NCBI RefSeq assembly: GCF_012726175.1
Contig: NZ_JAASAD010000014.1
Span: forward strand, 79,004 to 143,003
Length of the DNA stretch: 64,000 nucleotides
Origin: Micromonospora sp. HNM0581
Lineage (GTDB): Bacteria > Actinomycetota > Actinomycetes > Mycobacteriales > Micromonosporaceae
Direction: 5' to 3'
Made by a program: the position numbers and the translations under genes. The notes under the pieces were generated by a model. It was not told the DNA's origin, did not search any database, and saw nothing but the letters and a program-made list of their open reading frames with translations. Positions within the stretch are counted from its first letter, which is position 1, and the number at the start of each line of letters is the position of its first letter. Positions 1 to 10,396 of the stretch are shown here, piece by piece.

Positions 1-646
1 ACAGGTGGCCGGCGTCGTGGATGGCGAGCAACAGCATGGCGAGCATCCCGTCGGTGCCGTTGATCAGGGCAAGGCCCTCCTTGGCGGCCAGCTCGACCGG
101 GGCGAGGCCAGCCCGACGCAACGCGTCGGCGGCGGGCAGCCGATCGCCGTCCGGGCCGAGCACCCAGCCTTCGCCGAGCAGCACCAACGCGCAGTGTGCC
201 AGCGGGGCGAGGTCACCGGAGGCACCGAGCGAGCCGTGTTCCGGCACCCACGGGGTGACCTCGTGGTTGAGCAGGTCCACCAGTGCCTGGGCGACCAGGG
301 GCCGTACCCCGGAACGGCCGAGAGCCAGCGAGCGGACCCGCAGCAGCATCATCGCGCGTACCACCTCCCGGGGCATCGGCGCGCCGACCCCGGCGGCGTG
401 CGACCGGATCAGTGCGTGCTGCAACTCGGCACGGCGTTCGGGAGCGACGAAGGTGTTGGCCAGCGCCCCGAAACCGGTGGACACGCCGTACACGGGACGG
501 CCGGCGGCCTCGATGCCGTCCACGATGGACCGGCTGGTGGCCATCGCCCCGATCGTGGCCGGGGCGAGGCTCACCGAGGCGCCGCCGCGCGCCACGGCGA
601 GCACGCCGGCGGGGGAGATTCCGGTGGGCAGGACGGTGACGGTCAT
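1..646 (-). CDS. hutH: Histidine ammonia-lyase, N-terminal part (runs off window)
   Basis: First step of histidine degradation: deaminates L-histidine to urocanate in the cytoplasm. About 215 N-terminal residues are visible; the C-terminus lies left of position 1. The Ala-Ser-Gly triad that cyclises to the MIO cofactor is at residues 142-144 in the context GSLGASGDLAPL, and the family motif GVSTGFG lies near residue 55. The ATG at 646 overlaps the hutI stop codon in an ATGA arrangement, so translation is probably coupled and hutH is the last visible gene of the operon. Family assignment is secure; only the missing 3' end is unknown. Confidence 0.97.
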   Translation of the reverse strand, partial: MTVTVLPTGISPAGVLAVARGGASVSLAPATIGAMATSRSIVDGIEAAGRPVYGVSTGFGALANTFVAPERRAELQHALIRSHAAGVGAPMPREVVRAMMLLRVRSLALGRSGVRPLVAQALVDLLNHEVTPWVPEHGSLGASGDLAPLAHCALVLLGEGWVLGPDGDRLPAADALRRAGLAPVELAAKEGLALINGTDGMLAMLLLAIHDAGHL

Positions 647-1833
647 CGCGGTACTCCGTTGTGCAGGACCTGACGGACGAGAGGCACCCCGGGCCGGTAG
701 GCCAAGTGCAGGTGGGACGGTGCGTCGAGGATGACCAGGTCCGCTCGGGCGCCGGGCCGCAACACACCGACGTCGGCCCGCCGCAGCGCCTGTGCGCCAC
801 CGGCCGTCGCGGCCCACACCGCCTCCGCCGGGGTCATCCCCAACTCGCGTACGGCCAACGCGATGCAGAACGGCATCGACGAGGTGAACGACGAGCCAGG
901 GTTGCAGTCGGTGGCCAGTGCCACGGTGACACCGGCGTCGAGCAGCCGACGGGCGTCCGGGTAGGGCGACCGGGTGGAGAACTCGGCACCGGGCAACAGC
1001 GTGGCGACGGTGGCGGTCCGACCGTCGTCCGAGGCGGTCGACGCCAACGCGTCGACGTCGGCGTCGGTCAAATGGGTGCAGTGGTCGACACTCGCCGCGC
1101 CCAGCTCCACCCCGAGCCGTACACCCGGGCCGGGGCCGAGCTGGTTGGCGTGCACCCGCACCCCGAGCCCCATCGCCTGCCCGCAAGCCAGGATCGCCCG
1201 AGCATGATCGACGTCGAAGGCACCCCGCTCGCAGAACACGTCGACCCACCGGGCATGCCGCACGGCGGCGGCGAGCATCGGCCCGCAGACCAGTGAGACG
1301 TAGTCGTCGGGGCGGTGCGCGTACTCGGCCGGCACCACGTGCGCGCCGAGGAACGTGGTCTCCGCCGTCACCTCGGCGGCGATCCGCAGCGAGCGGGTTT
1401 CGTCGGCGACAGTGAGGCCGTACCCACTCTTGATCTCGATCGTGGTGGTGCCCTGCCGCAACGCCTCGGCCCGCAACCGGCGCACTGTGGTGCGCAGTTC
1501 CTCGTCGCAGGCGGCGCGGGTCGCGCGAACGGTGGTTCGGATACCGCCGCCGGTGTACGGCTCCCCGGCCATCCGGGCGGCGAACTCCGCGGCCCGGTCC
1601 CCGGCGAAAACGAGGTGGGCGTGGCTGTCCACGAACCCGGGCAGCACCGCCGCCCCTCCCGCGTCGATGCGCCGGTCCGCTGCCGGTGCGTCGTCCACCG
1701 GACCGACCCAGACCACCTCGCCCTCCTCGATGAGCAGCGCGGCCCGTCGCCGGACACCCAGCGGCCCACCATCGCCCGAGCCCGCGACATTCGTCACCAG
1801 CTCACCGATGTCGTCCACCAGCAGGCTACTCAC
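643..1833 (-). CDS. hutI: Imidazolonepropionase
   Basis: Opens the ring of 4-imidazolone-5-propionate to N-formimidoylglutamate (third step of histidine degradation). 396 residues, the usual family length. Amidohydrolase-fold metal ligands are visible: DSHAHLVF near residue 65, VHANQ and DHCTHL in the middle, and ATDCNPGSS towards the C-terminus. The frame is open further upstream, but GTG at 1833 is preferred because it has GAGAGG about 8 nt in front, gives a normal N-terminus, and leaves 55 bp to the hutF stop. It lies between hutF and hutH, overlapping hutH by 4 bp. Confidence 0.96.
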   Translation of the reverse strand: MSSLLVDDIGELVTNVAGSGDGGPLGVRRRAALLIEEGEVVWVGPVDDAPAADRRIDAGGAAVLPGFVDSHAHLVFAGDRAAEFAARMAGEPYTGGGIRTTVRATRAACDEELRTTVRRLRAEALRQGTTTIEIKSGYGLTVADETRSLRIAAEVTAETTFLGAHVVPAEYAHRPDDYVSLVCGPMLAAAVRHARWVDVFCERGAFDVDHARAILACGQAMGLGVRVHANQLGPGPGVRLGVELGAASVDHCTHLTDADVDALASTASDDGRTATVATLLPGAEFSTRSPYPDARRLLDAGVTVALATDCNPGSSFTSSMPFCIALAVRELGMTPAEAVWAATAGGAQALRRADVGVLRPGARADLVILDAPSHLHLAYRPGVPLVRQVLHNGVPR

Positions 1834-1888
1834 GAATCCCGCCTCTCGCCGAGGACAGGGCTGTTCCGCTGCGTCACCCAACTCGCGC

Positions 1889-3259
1889 TCACCGGGTGGT
1901 GACCTCCGCGACAGCCGTGGCCAGTTCCTGTGACACGTCCACCCGGGCGTGCCGGCCGTCACGCACCAGCACCTGACCGTCCACCACCACCTGCGTGACG
2001 TCGACGGTGCCCGCCGCGAACCAGACGCCCGCCGGGGCCACCCCGGCTGTGCGTACGCTGTCCAGCCGTACCGTCACCAGGTCCGCCCGGTCACCGACAG
2101 CTATCCGGCCGGCGTCGGTCCAGCCGAGCGCGGTGTGCCCGGCGCTGCTCGCCGCGGTGAGCAACTCGACCGGAGTGAAATGACCACGTCGCCGGGTACG
2201 CAGCCGCTCGTCCAACTCGACCGCACGCGCCTCCTCGAACAGGTCGATCACAGCGTGGCTGTCGCTGCCCAGGCTGAGCGGGATTCCGGCGTCGGCCAGT
2301 CGGCGGGCCGGACCGATCCCGTCGGCGAGATCCCGCTCGGTGGTGGGGCACAGACACACCCCGGTACGGCTCCCGCCCAGCAGACCCAGGTCGCCGCTGG
2401 TGGGATGGGTGGCGTGCACCGCCGTGGTGGCCCGGCCGAGCACCCCGTGATCGGCGAGCAGCCGCGTCGGGGTGCGCCCGTGCACCGCGCGGCAGGCGTC
2501 GTTCTCGGCGGGCTGCTCCGACAGGTGCACGTGCAGTGGCGCGGCCCGGTTCCGCGCCCACTCGGCGACCGTGGCGAGCTGCCCGGCCGGCACCGCGCGT
2601 ACCGAGTGGATCGCGGCCCCGACTCGCGCGTGGCCGCCGTCCGGGTTGAACGCGTCGAGCCGCTGCGCCCAGCGCAGCGCGTCACCGTCACCGAACCGCT
2701 GCTGCGGCCCGGCAAGCGGCTGGCCGTCCACCGAAGCGGTCAGGTAGCAGGCGTCCAGCAGGGTCAACCGGATCCCGGCCTGCGCCGCCGCCTCGACAAG
2801 CGCCGCGCCCATCGCGTTCGGGTCGGCGTAGGGGCGACCGCCCGGCCCGTGGTGCAGGTAGTGGAACTCGCCCACGCAGGTGATCCCGGCCAGCGTCATC
2901 TCGGCGTAGACCGCCCGGGCCAGCGCCAGGTAGCTGTCGGGGTCGAGGCGGGCGGCGACCGCGTACATCTGGTCGCGCCAGCTCCAGAAGTCGCCCCGCC
3001 CGACGTGGGTACGCCCGCGCAGCGCCCGGTGGAACGCGTGGGAGTGCGCGTTCGCCAGCCCCGGCAACGTCACCCCCGGCAGCCGTACCGCGTCGGCAAG
3101 TACGTCGACTCCGGCGTCGGGTCCACCGTCGGGCGCCAGCGGGGTGACGCCGGTGATCCGGTCGCGTACGGTCTCGATCAGCACGTCCGGGGTCGGCTCG
3201 TCGTCTCCGGCCAGCCAGGCGTACTCCGCGAGCCAACGGGTCGAGGTCACCGCCCCCAC
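1889..3259 (-). CDS. hutF: Formimidoylglutamate deiminase
   Basis: Hydrolyses N-formimidoyl-L-glutamate to N-formyl-L-glutamate and ammonia, which marks the five-step variant of histidine degradation. 456 residues; amidohydrolase superfamily, with ligand motifs NAHSHAFHR near residue 70, HVHLSEQ in the middle and GSDSHAVIDLFEE near residue 330. The residues after that aspartate match the HutF type rather than HutI. The start may be GTG 3259 or the in-frame GTG at 3250. It follows the M20 hydrolase gene by about 60 bp and precedes hutI in the same operon. Confidence 0.93.
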   Translation of the reverse strand: MGAVTSTRWLAEYAWLAGDDEPTPDVLIETVRDRITGVTPLAPDGGPDAGVDVLADAVRLPGVTLPGLANAHSHAFHRALRGRTHVGRGDFWSWRDQMYAVAARLDPDSYLALARAVYAEMTLAGITCVGEFHYLHHGPGGRPYADPNAMGAALVEAAAQAGIRLTLLDACYLTASVDGQPLAGPQQRFGDGDALRWAQRLDAFNPDGGHARVGAAIHSVRAVPAGQLATVAEWARNRAAPLHVHLSEQPAENDACRAVHGRTPTRLLADHGVLGRATTAVHATHPTSGDLGLLGGSRTGVCLCPTTERDLADGIGPARRLADAGIPLSLGSDSHAVIDLFEEARAVELDERLRTRRRGHFTPVELLTAASSAGHTALGWTDAGRIAVGDRADLVTVRLDSVRTAGVAPAGVWFAAGTVDVTQVVVDGQVLVRDGRHARVDVSQELATAVAEVTTR

Positions 3260-3320
3260 CCCCGGCCGAGCAGAACTGGGCCCGCCGACCGGTGGTCGTC
3301 GTCGGTTCGGGCGGTTGGGT

Positions 3321-4534
3321 TCAGCGGCATGCCAGCTCCTCCAGCACCGTCGCCAGGGCGGTCACCCCGGCGGCACAGTCGATGTCGGTGGCCGATTCGG
3401 CCGGCGAGTGCGACACCCCGGTCGGGTTGCGGACGAAGAGCATCGCGGTGGGTACGTGCGCGGCGAGCACCCCGGCGTCGTGTCCCGCACCGGTGGGCAG
3501 CACCGGTACGGCCAACAGCCCGGCCAGCCGGCCGGCCAGCCCGCCGTCGAAGGCCACCAGCGGGGTCACCGACTCCTCGGTCATCGTCACCACCGTGCCG
3601 TCGCGCCGGGCCCGTTCCGTGACCTTGCCGTGTACGGCCTCGACCAGACCGGTCAACGTCTCCGGTTCGGCGGCGCGGGCGTCCAGCCAGCCGGTGACCC
3701 GCGACGGGATCGCGTTCGTGGCGTTCGGCTCCACCGCCACCCGACCGACGGTGGCGTGGGCGTCGCGCAACCGGGCCTCCTTGTTCGCGGCGAGCACCGT
3801 GAACGCGTACGTGAGCATGGGGTCTCGGCGGTCGGCCATCCGCGTCGTACCGGCGTGGTTGCCCTCGCCGGTGAAGTCGAAACGCCAGCGGCCGTGCGGC
3901 CAGATGGCACTCGCGACGGCGACCGGTGCGTCTCGGTCGACGAGTACGCGGCCCTGCTCGACGTGTAACTCCACGAAGGACCCGAGCCGCCCGAGCAGCT
4001 CCGGAACGGCGCCGGTCGGCCGGTCGCCCAGCGCCTCGGCGAAACTCACCCCGTGCGGGTCGCGCAGCGCGGCGGCGCGCCCGACATCCAGCGCGCCGGT
4101 GAGCAGCCGGGACCCCAGGCACGGTACGCCGAACCGGGCGCCCTCCTCCTCCACGAAAGCCGCCACGACCACCGGCCGGTCGGGCGTGACGTCCGCGGCG
4201 CGCAACTCGTCGATGGCGAGGAAGGCGCTCACGATGCCCAGCGGTCCGTCGTAAGCCCCGCCGTGCGGCACCGAGTCGAAGTGGCTGCCGGTGAGGACGG
4301 CGTTGCCAGCGTCCCGGTGACCCCACCAGGCGAACAGGTTGCCGTTGCCGTCCTCGGTGACCGGCAGGCCACGCGCGTCGGCTTGCTGCCGGAACCACTC
4401 CCGCAACCGCAGTTCCGGCTCGGTGAGCGCGTAGCGCAGGTAGCCACCGCTGTCCTCGTCGCGCCCGATCGGTGTAATCTCGTCCCACAGCGCACGGAAC
4501 CGGTCGGGAAGGGGCCCTTTCGCCACCGGATGCG

Positions 4535-4538
<4 letters not shown>
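3321..4538 (-). CDS. M20-family amidohydrolase (allantoate amidohydrolase-like) in the hut operon
   Basis: Zinc-dependent amidohydrolase of the M20/AAH (allantoate amidohydrolase, N-carbamoyl-L-amino-acid hydrolase) family, 405 residues. Visible metal-site motifs: TGSHFDSVPHGG followed by YDGPLG near residue 90, then EEEGARFG, and GAGHDAGVLA plus VSHSPAE near the C-terminus. The start TTG at 4538 overlaps the hutU stop (TTGA) and has GGGAGGGG upstream; the in-frame extension upstream is antisense-like and rejected. The family name suggests allantoate, but the position between hutU and hutF points to N-formylglutamate as substrate, doing the job of HutG. That substrate is an inference. Confidence 0.88.
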
Positions 4539-6220
<1,682 letters not shown>

Positions 6221-6232
6221 GGTGGACTCCTC

Positions 6233-7063
6233 CTAACCGAGGAACAACTGTCGACGGGCCGCCGAGGCTTCGAACGCCTCCAGCCGCCGCTGGGTCTCGG
6301 CCGGGGCGGCGTCGCAGATCGCCTGGAGCAGCACCATGGCCAGGGTCATCGGGGCGGTGTGCAGGTCGAACACGAGTTGCGCGCCGACCGCGGCGGTCAG
6401 TACCACGTCGGCGTACTCGGTCGCCGGGCTCACCGGGGAGTCGGTGATCGCCACGACGGTCAGGTGCGCTTCGCGGGCCGTACGCAGCGCGTCCAGCGTC
6501 TCCCGGGGGTAGCGCGGCAGCACGAACGCCAACAGCGCACGTGCCCCCGCCTCGGTGGCCTGTTCGAGACGGTCGGTCAGCAGGCTGCCGCCGGTGTCGA
6601 GCACCCGAACGTCGGGATGCACCTTGGCGGCGAAGTACGCGAAGTACGCGGCCAGTGGTGCGCCGGAGCGCAGGCCGAGCACCGGCAGTGGCCGGCTGGC
6701 CGCCAGCAGCCGCCCGGTGTCGGCGATCCGCTCCCGGTCGGCCAGCTGACCGGCCAGTCGGTCCAGGTTGCTGATCTCGGCGCGTACCGCCTGCTGAAGT
6801 TCGTTGCCGCTGGTGCTCGGGCCGGGCGTGGTGGTGGTGAGTTCGCGCAGCCGGCGACGCAGCGCGGGGTAGCCGTCATGGCCCAGCGCCACTGCGAACC
6901 GGGTGACCGAGGGCTGACTGACCCCGGCCAACTCGGCGACCTCGGCGGCGGAGAGGTAGCCGATGGCGGGTGCGTGCTGCACCAGGCAGTGCGCGATTCG
7001 CCGTTGAGTCGGAGTGAGCCGGACCCCGTCGAACAGGCCGACGACCCGCTCCGTCGACGCCAT
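6233..7063 (-). CDS. RpiR-family transcriptional regulator of the hut operon
   Basis: 276 residues. N-terminal RpiR helix-turn-helix (about residues 10-80, with AAEVAELAGVSQPSVTRFA as recognition region) and a C-terminal SIS domain (about residues 115-240, ligand pocket type used for phosphosugars but also recruited for other ligands). ATG at 7063 is preferred over GTG 7081 because GAAGAGG lies 5 nt before it. It is the first gene of the hut transcription unit, 12 bp before hutU, so it most likely regulates this operon and itself. Which hut intermediate it senses cannot be read from the sequence. Confidence 0.88.
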   Translation of the reverse strand: MASTERVVGLFDGVRLTPTQRRIAHCLVQHAPAIGYLSAAEVAELAGVSQPSVTRFAVALGHDGYPALRRRLRELTTTTPGPSTSGNELQQAVRAEISNLDRLAGQLADRERIADTGRLLAASRPLPVLGLRSGAPLAAYFAYFAAKVHPDVRVLDTGGSLLTDRLEQATEAGARALLAFVLPRYPRETLDALRTAREAHLTVVAITDSPVSPATEYADVVLTAAVGAQLVFDLHTAPMTLAMVLLQAICDAAPAETQRRLEAFEASAARRQLFLG

Positions 7064-7097
7064 GGCAACCTCTTCATTCACCCCGTGACTCTATGCA

Positions 7098-7109
7098 TGA
7101 AAACTTTCA
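7098..7109. promoter_or_regulatory. Candidate RpiR operator upstream of hut operon
   Basis: TGAAAACTTTCA is a palindrome with perfect 5-bp arms around an AC centre. It lies 35 bp upstream of the regulator ATG in an otherwise GC-rich stretch, and TGAAA/TTTCA half-sites are typical of RpiR-family operators. Function is inferred from position and symmetry. Confidence 0.5.
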
Positions 7110-7202
7110 GCGGGCAAGCTCGTGTCGAAGCCGCCAACTCTGTCTTAGCTTTCGCTTAGCTCGCTTGTCCGGGCGGTCGACGCTCCGGCAGCATGTCTGC
7201 AC

Positions 7203-8198
7203 GTGACCGACGGAACCGACGGCCCCGCCCACCGGCCCTCGGCGCGGCGTTCCGCGCTGCGTCATTGGCTGGCCGGTGGGGCCGTCGCGGCCATCGCCAC
7301 GGTCGTCGGGCTGAGTCTCGTCCTACGGTCCGGTGCCGCACCCGCGTGCGCCGCACCGGTCCCGCACGGCGTCGCGTTGCTCGCCCCTCCCGCCACCGGC
7401 ATCCTCCACAAGGGAAAGGCCACCTTCTACGACCTGGGAGGCTCGGGCGGGAACTGTTCCTACCCCGCAGCCCCGGCCGACGGGAACTACGTCGCGCTCG
7501 GCCCCGCCGAGTACGCTGCCGGTGCCGCCTGCGGCGGCTACCTCGACGTGACCGGCCCGAAGGGCAGCGTACGGGTGATGGTGTTGGACAAGTGTCCGGA
7601 GTGCGCCCCCGGTCACCTCGACCTGTCCCGGGACGCCTTCGCCCGTATCGCCGACCCGGTGCGGGGGGTCGTCGACGTCAGCTACCGGTCCGTCGCCGAT
7701 CCGCCGCTGTCCGGCCCGCTCACGTTCCGGATCAAGGAGGGCGCGTCACAGTGGTGGTTCGCCGTCCTCGTCGCCGGCCACGGAAATCCGCTGCGCGCGG
7801 TCGAGGTGCGGCAGGGCAGTTCGGGTCCGTGGCGGGAGGCTGCCCGGGAGAGCTACAACTACTGGCTGATCGACTCCGGGGCCGGGCCGGGCCCGTACCA
7901 GATCCGAGTCACCGACACCCGTGGGCACCGGGCCACCGCCAGCGGCGTTCGGCTGGCGCCCGGCACCGTCCAGCGCAGTTCAGTGCGCATGTACGGGGGC
8001 AGTTCAGGCGGCTCCGTCACGGTCACCGCAACACCGTCGGCGAATCCGGCACCGTCAGCCAGCGCGTCGACCCGTGCCGCTACCCGGCCCACACCGACGC
8101 TCGCGGTGACAGCCGGTCCACCCGCGTCGGTCGAGCCGACAGGGGGCGAAGCGTTCGCGCCCGTGCCGCTCGCCGGGTCGTCGCCCGGTTGCGGCTGA
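7203..8198 (+). CDS. Secreted expansin-like protein
   Basis: 331 residues with one membrane/signal segment at about residues 22-48. The following domain has the bacterial expansin (EXLX1-type) layout: a double-psi beta-barrel starting GKATFYDLGG with the CGGYLDVTGPKG and VLDKCPECAPGHLDLS motifs (about 70-160), then a beta-sandwich that binds polysaccharide (about 165-265, with surface aromatics in SQWWFAV and SYNYWLI). The barrel aspartate in HLDLS is the family's key residue. Ends in a Ser/Thr/Pro-rich tail. Expansins loosen cellulose or peptidoglycan networks without hydrolysis. Start GTG 7203; no clear Shine-Dalgarno seen. Confidence 0.85.
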   Translation: MTDGTDGPAHRPSARRSALRHWLAGGAVAAIATVVGLSLVLRSGAAPACAAPVPHGVALLAPPATGILHKGKATFYDLGGSGGNCSYPAAPADGNYVALGPAEYAAGAACGGYLDVTGPKGSVRVMVLDKCPECAPGHLDLSRDAFARIADPVRGVVDVSYRSVADPPLSGPLTFRIKEGASQWWFAVLVAGHGNPLRAVEVRQGSSGPWREAARESYNYWLIDSGAGPGPYQIRVTDTRGHRATASGVRLAPGTVQRSSVRMYGGSSGGSVTVTATPSANPAPSASASTRAATRPTPTLAVTAGPPASVEPTGGEAFAPVPLAGSSPGCG

Positions 8199-8252
8199 CA
8201 GGACGCCGGAGCGGTCTCCCGGGAGCGTGCAGCCGCCGGTGAGCCGGGCGTG

Positions 8253-8786
8253 TCAGGTCTCCGCGAGACCGCGCCACATCAGGATCTCGTCGCGGTCGTC
8301 ACCGGGGGCCACGCGGATCGCGCCGGGCCAGCGGCCCACCTCCCGGTATCCGAGTCGACGGTAGAACCGGTCGAGCCCGGACCCGTCCCGCACGGTCACG
8401 TGCAGCGCCGCCAGTCCGAGGTCTCGCCCCACCCGTTCGGCCTCGCGCATCAGCGCCGCCCCGAAGCCACGTCCCTGCGTGTCGGGGTGCACCATGACCC
8501 GGGTGAGCACCCGCAGGTGGGTCTTGAGATGGAACCGGGGGTCGGTGAAGATCGCCATGGCGACCAGTCGACCGCCGTCGTAGCCGAGCAGCAACCGGTC
8601 GGGACCGTCCTCGATGCCCTCGAGCGTGGGATCGGCGATGGTGCGGACCTCCGTGGCGGTGACCGGCGCCACGAACCCGACCGCGCCGCCGGCGTTCGTC
8701 ACGTCGACCCAGAGTTCGACGATCCGTTCGCACAGTTCGGCGGTGAGTTCGGGGTCGAGGATGAAGTGCAGACTCACGCCCGTCAT
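8253..8786 (-). CDS. GNAT-family N-acetyltransferase
   Basis: 177 residues. The acetyl-CoA binding motif A is clear: VMVHPDTQGRGFGAALM near residue 115, followed by ALHVTVRDG and FYRRLGYREVGRW, the usual C-terminal signature. Substrate unknown. The open frame continues upstream through the tRNA-Leu gene, so ATG 8786 is taken as start; it avoids the tRNA. Convergent with the expansin-like gene, separated by about 55 bp. Confidence 0.88.
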   Translation of the reverse strand: MTGVSLHFILDPELTAELCERIVELWVDVTNAGGAVGFVAPVTATEVRTIADPTLEGIEDGPDRLLLGYDGGRLVAMAIFTDPRFHLKTHLRVLTRVMVHPDTQGRGFGAALMREAERVGRDLGLAALHVTVRDGSGLDRFYRRLGYREVGRWPGAIRVAPGDDRDEILMWRGLAET

Positions 8787-8864
8787 CCTGGCCCGCCGGT
8801 CACCCGTACCACCCGCGATGGTGACGAGCCCGACAGCGTCCGCATCTCCTCGGGCAGCGTCCAC

Positions 8865-8951
8865 TGGTGCGGGAGGGGGGACTTGAACCCCCACATCCTT
8901 TCGGACAATAGGACCTAAACCTATCGCGTCTGCCGATTCCGCCACTCCCGC
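8865..8951 (-). tRNA. tRNA-Leu (anticodon UAG)
   Basis: 87-nt class II tRNA with encoded CCA. The acceptor GCGGGAG pairs with CTCCCGC, the anticodon loop holds TAG, there is a long variable arm, and GGTTCAAGTCC forms the T-loop. All stems can be drawn by eye. Confidence 0.95.
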
Positions 8952-9044
8952 CGGCCTGACTGATTCTAGAGCGACCCGCAGCCATGTCGACTCCGGCCTC
9001 CCACCCGCACGTCAACGGATGCCTGCCGGGTGCCGCCCCGACGC

Positions 9045-9521
9045 TCAGTCCAGGCCGAGATCGCGACGCAGCTTGGCGACGTGACCGGTGGCCTTCACGT
9101 TGTACAGCGCCCGCTCGACCCGGCCCGCCTCGTCGATGACGAAGGTGGAGCGGATCACCCCGGTGACGGTGCGGCCGTACATCTGCTTCTCGCCGTACGC
9201 GCCGTAGGCGGTGAGGACCGCCTTGTCGGTGTCGGAGACGAGCGGAAAGGTGATCTCGTCGCGCTCTCGGAACGTCGCCAGCTTCTCCGGCTTGTCCGGT
9301 GAGATGCCCACCACCTCGTACCCGGCGGCCTGCAACGAGGCCAACGAGTCGCGGAAGTCGCAAGCCTGCTTGGTGCAGCCGGGCGTCATGGCGGCAGGGT
9401 ACGCGTACAACACGACCTTGCGACCGCGCAGGTCGGCCAGGCTGAGCTGCCCGCCGGTGTCGGTGGGGAGGCTGAAGCCGGGGGCCTGGTCACCGGAGGA
9501 GAGGCGGGCGGGTGCGGTCAT
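9045..9521 (-). CDS. bcp: Thioredoxin-dependent peroxiredoxin, Bcp type
   Basis: 158 residues; reduces hydrogen peroxide and organic hydroperoxides with electrons from thioredoxin. The peroxidatic cysteine is in MTPGCTKQAC near residue 45, and the second cysteine five residues later is the resolving cysteine of the atypical 2-Cys class. Other Bcp features: GDQAPGFSLPTDTGG at the N-terminus and STFVIDEAGRVE near the C-terminus. ATG 9521 is preferred over upstream in-frame codons because TAGGGT lies seven nt in front of it, as in leaderless actinobacterial transcripts. Confidence 0.95.
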   Translation of the reverse strand: MTAPARLSSGDQAPGFSLPTDTGGQLSLADLRGRKVVLYAYPAAMTPGCTKQACDFRDSLASLQAAGYEVVGISPDKPEKLATFRERDEITFPLVSDTDKAVLTAYGAYGEKQMYGRTVTGVIRSTFVIDEAGRVERALYNVKATGHVAKLRRDLGLD

Positions 9522-9528
9522 GGTCACG

Positions 9529-9534
9529 ACCCTA
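9529..9534 (-). promoter_or_regulatory. -10 element of a leaderless promoter for bcp
   Basis: TAGGGT on the minus strand, 7 nt before the bcp ATG. Matches TANNNT; no good -35 is visible. Confidence 0.45.
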
Positions 9535-9591
9535 CCGTCGCGCGCTGAACCGGCACGGCACGGCACGGCACGGCGGAGGAGGCGTACGGCA

Positions 9592-9614
9592 CTGTTGCCA
9601 GGTGTTGGCAACAG
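9592..9614. promoter_or_regulatory. Nur-box-like operator upstream of cbiMNQO
   Basis: Perfect 9-bp inverted repeat CTGTTGCCA / TGGCAACAG around a 5-nt spacer. The inner TTGCCA-N5-TGGCAA agrees in spacing and outer bases with the TTGCAA-N5-TTGCAA box described for the nickel-responsive Fur-family regulator Nur of Streptomyces. It lies about 65 bp upstream of the first cbi start. It could also act as an RNA hairpin. Confidence 0.5.
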
Positions 9615-9679
9615 CATGCCACGGGAAATACGCTCACCTCGGCCGGCGGACACGGGTCCGCCGACACGTGGGAGGTCAC

Positions 9680-10396
9680 GTGGAAACCCTGGCGATGCAC
9701 ATTTCCAACGGCATCATCGACGGTCCGGTCGCCGCAGTCTTCGCGGTGATCGCGCTGGCGGCGATGGCGTACTGCGTCATGCGTGGCCGGCAGGACCTGG
9801 ACGACCGGCTGGCACCGATGGCCGGCCTGGTGGCCGCGTTCCTCTTCGCCGTGCAGATGCTCAACTTTCCGATCTTCACCGCCGGGGTCAGTGGTCATCT
9901 GCTCGGTGGTGCGCTCGCCGCAATGCTGGTCGGGCCCTGGGTCGGCGCGCTCTGCGTCGCGGTGGTTCTCGTGGTGCAGGCGCTCGTGTTCGGCGACGGC
10001 GGGGTGGCCATGCTCGGACTCAACATCACGAACATGGCGGTCATCGGCATCGCGGTCGCGTACCTGTTGATCGCGCTGCTGCTCCGGGTGCTGCCCCGCA
10101 GCCCGGCCGGATTGGCCGTCACCGCCTTCGTCGCCGCGCTGGTGAGCGTGGTCGTCGCGGCGATGGGCTTCGTGTTGCAGTACCAGCTCGGCGGCACCAC
10201 CGATCTCGGCGGCAACCTGGCCGGACTGGCCGGAACCATGGCCGTCTCCCATCTGTTCATCGGCATCGGTGAAGGGCTGATCACAGCGACCACCGTGGTC
10301 ACCGTGGCGAAGGTCCGCCCCGACCTGGTGTACGCGCTGCGCGCCCTGAAACCGGTCGCCTCGGCGACCGCCCCGACCGTCGGAGGTGTCCGGTGA
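9680..10396 (+). CDS. cbiM: Nickel/cobalt ECF transporter substrate-binding membrane protein (CbiM/NikM)
   Basis: S-component of an energy-coupling-factor importer for Ni2+ or Co2+, with about seven hydrophobic segments. The signature metal-binding N-terminus Met-His-Ile (as MHISNGIIDGP) is encoded from ATG 9695. Two starts compete: GTG 9680 has GGGAGG at a usable distance and gives 238 residues with five extra residues; ATG 9695 gives the canonical Met-His N-terminus, whose amine and His2 bind the metal in solved CbiM/NikM structures. Other family motifs: AVQMLNFP, GVSGHLLGGALA, HLFIGIGEGLITA. First gene of the cbiMNQO operon; overlaps the next gene by GTGA. Confidence 0.93.
   Translation: METLAMHISNGIIDGPVAAVFAVIALAAMAYCVMRGRQDLDDRLAPMAGLVAAFLFAVQMLNFPIFTAGVSGHLLGGALAAMLVGPWVGALCVAVVLVVQALVFGDGGVAMLGLNITNMAVIGIAVAYLLIALLLRVLPRSPAGLAVTAFVAALVSVVVAAMGFVLQYQLGGTTDLGGNLAGLAGTMAVSHLFIGIGEGLITATTVVTVAKVRPDLVYALRALKPVASATAPTVGGVR

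Noticed and set aside
9522..9679. Cobalamin riboswitch before cbiM
   Set aside because: The region is short and lacks a recognisable B12 box or the GCCACTG core; only the Nur-like palindrome is seen.
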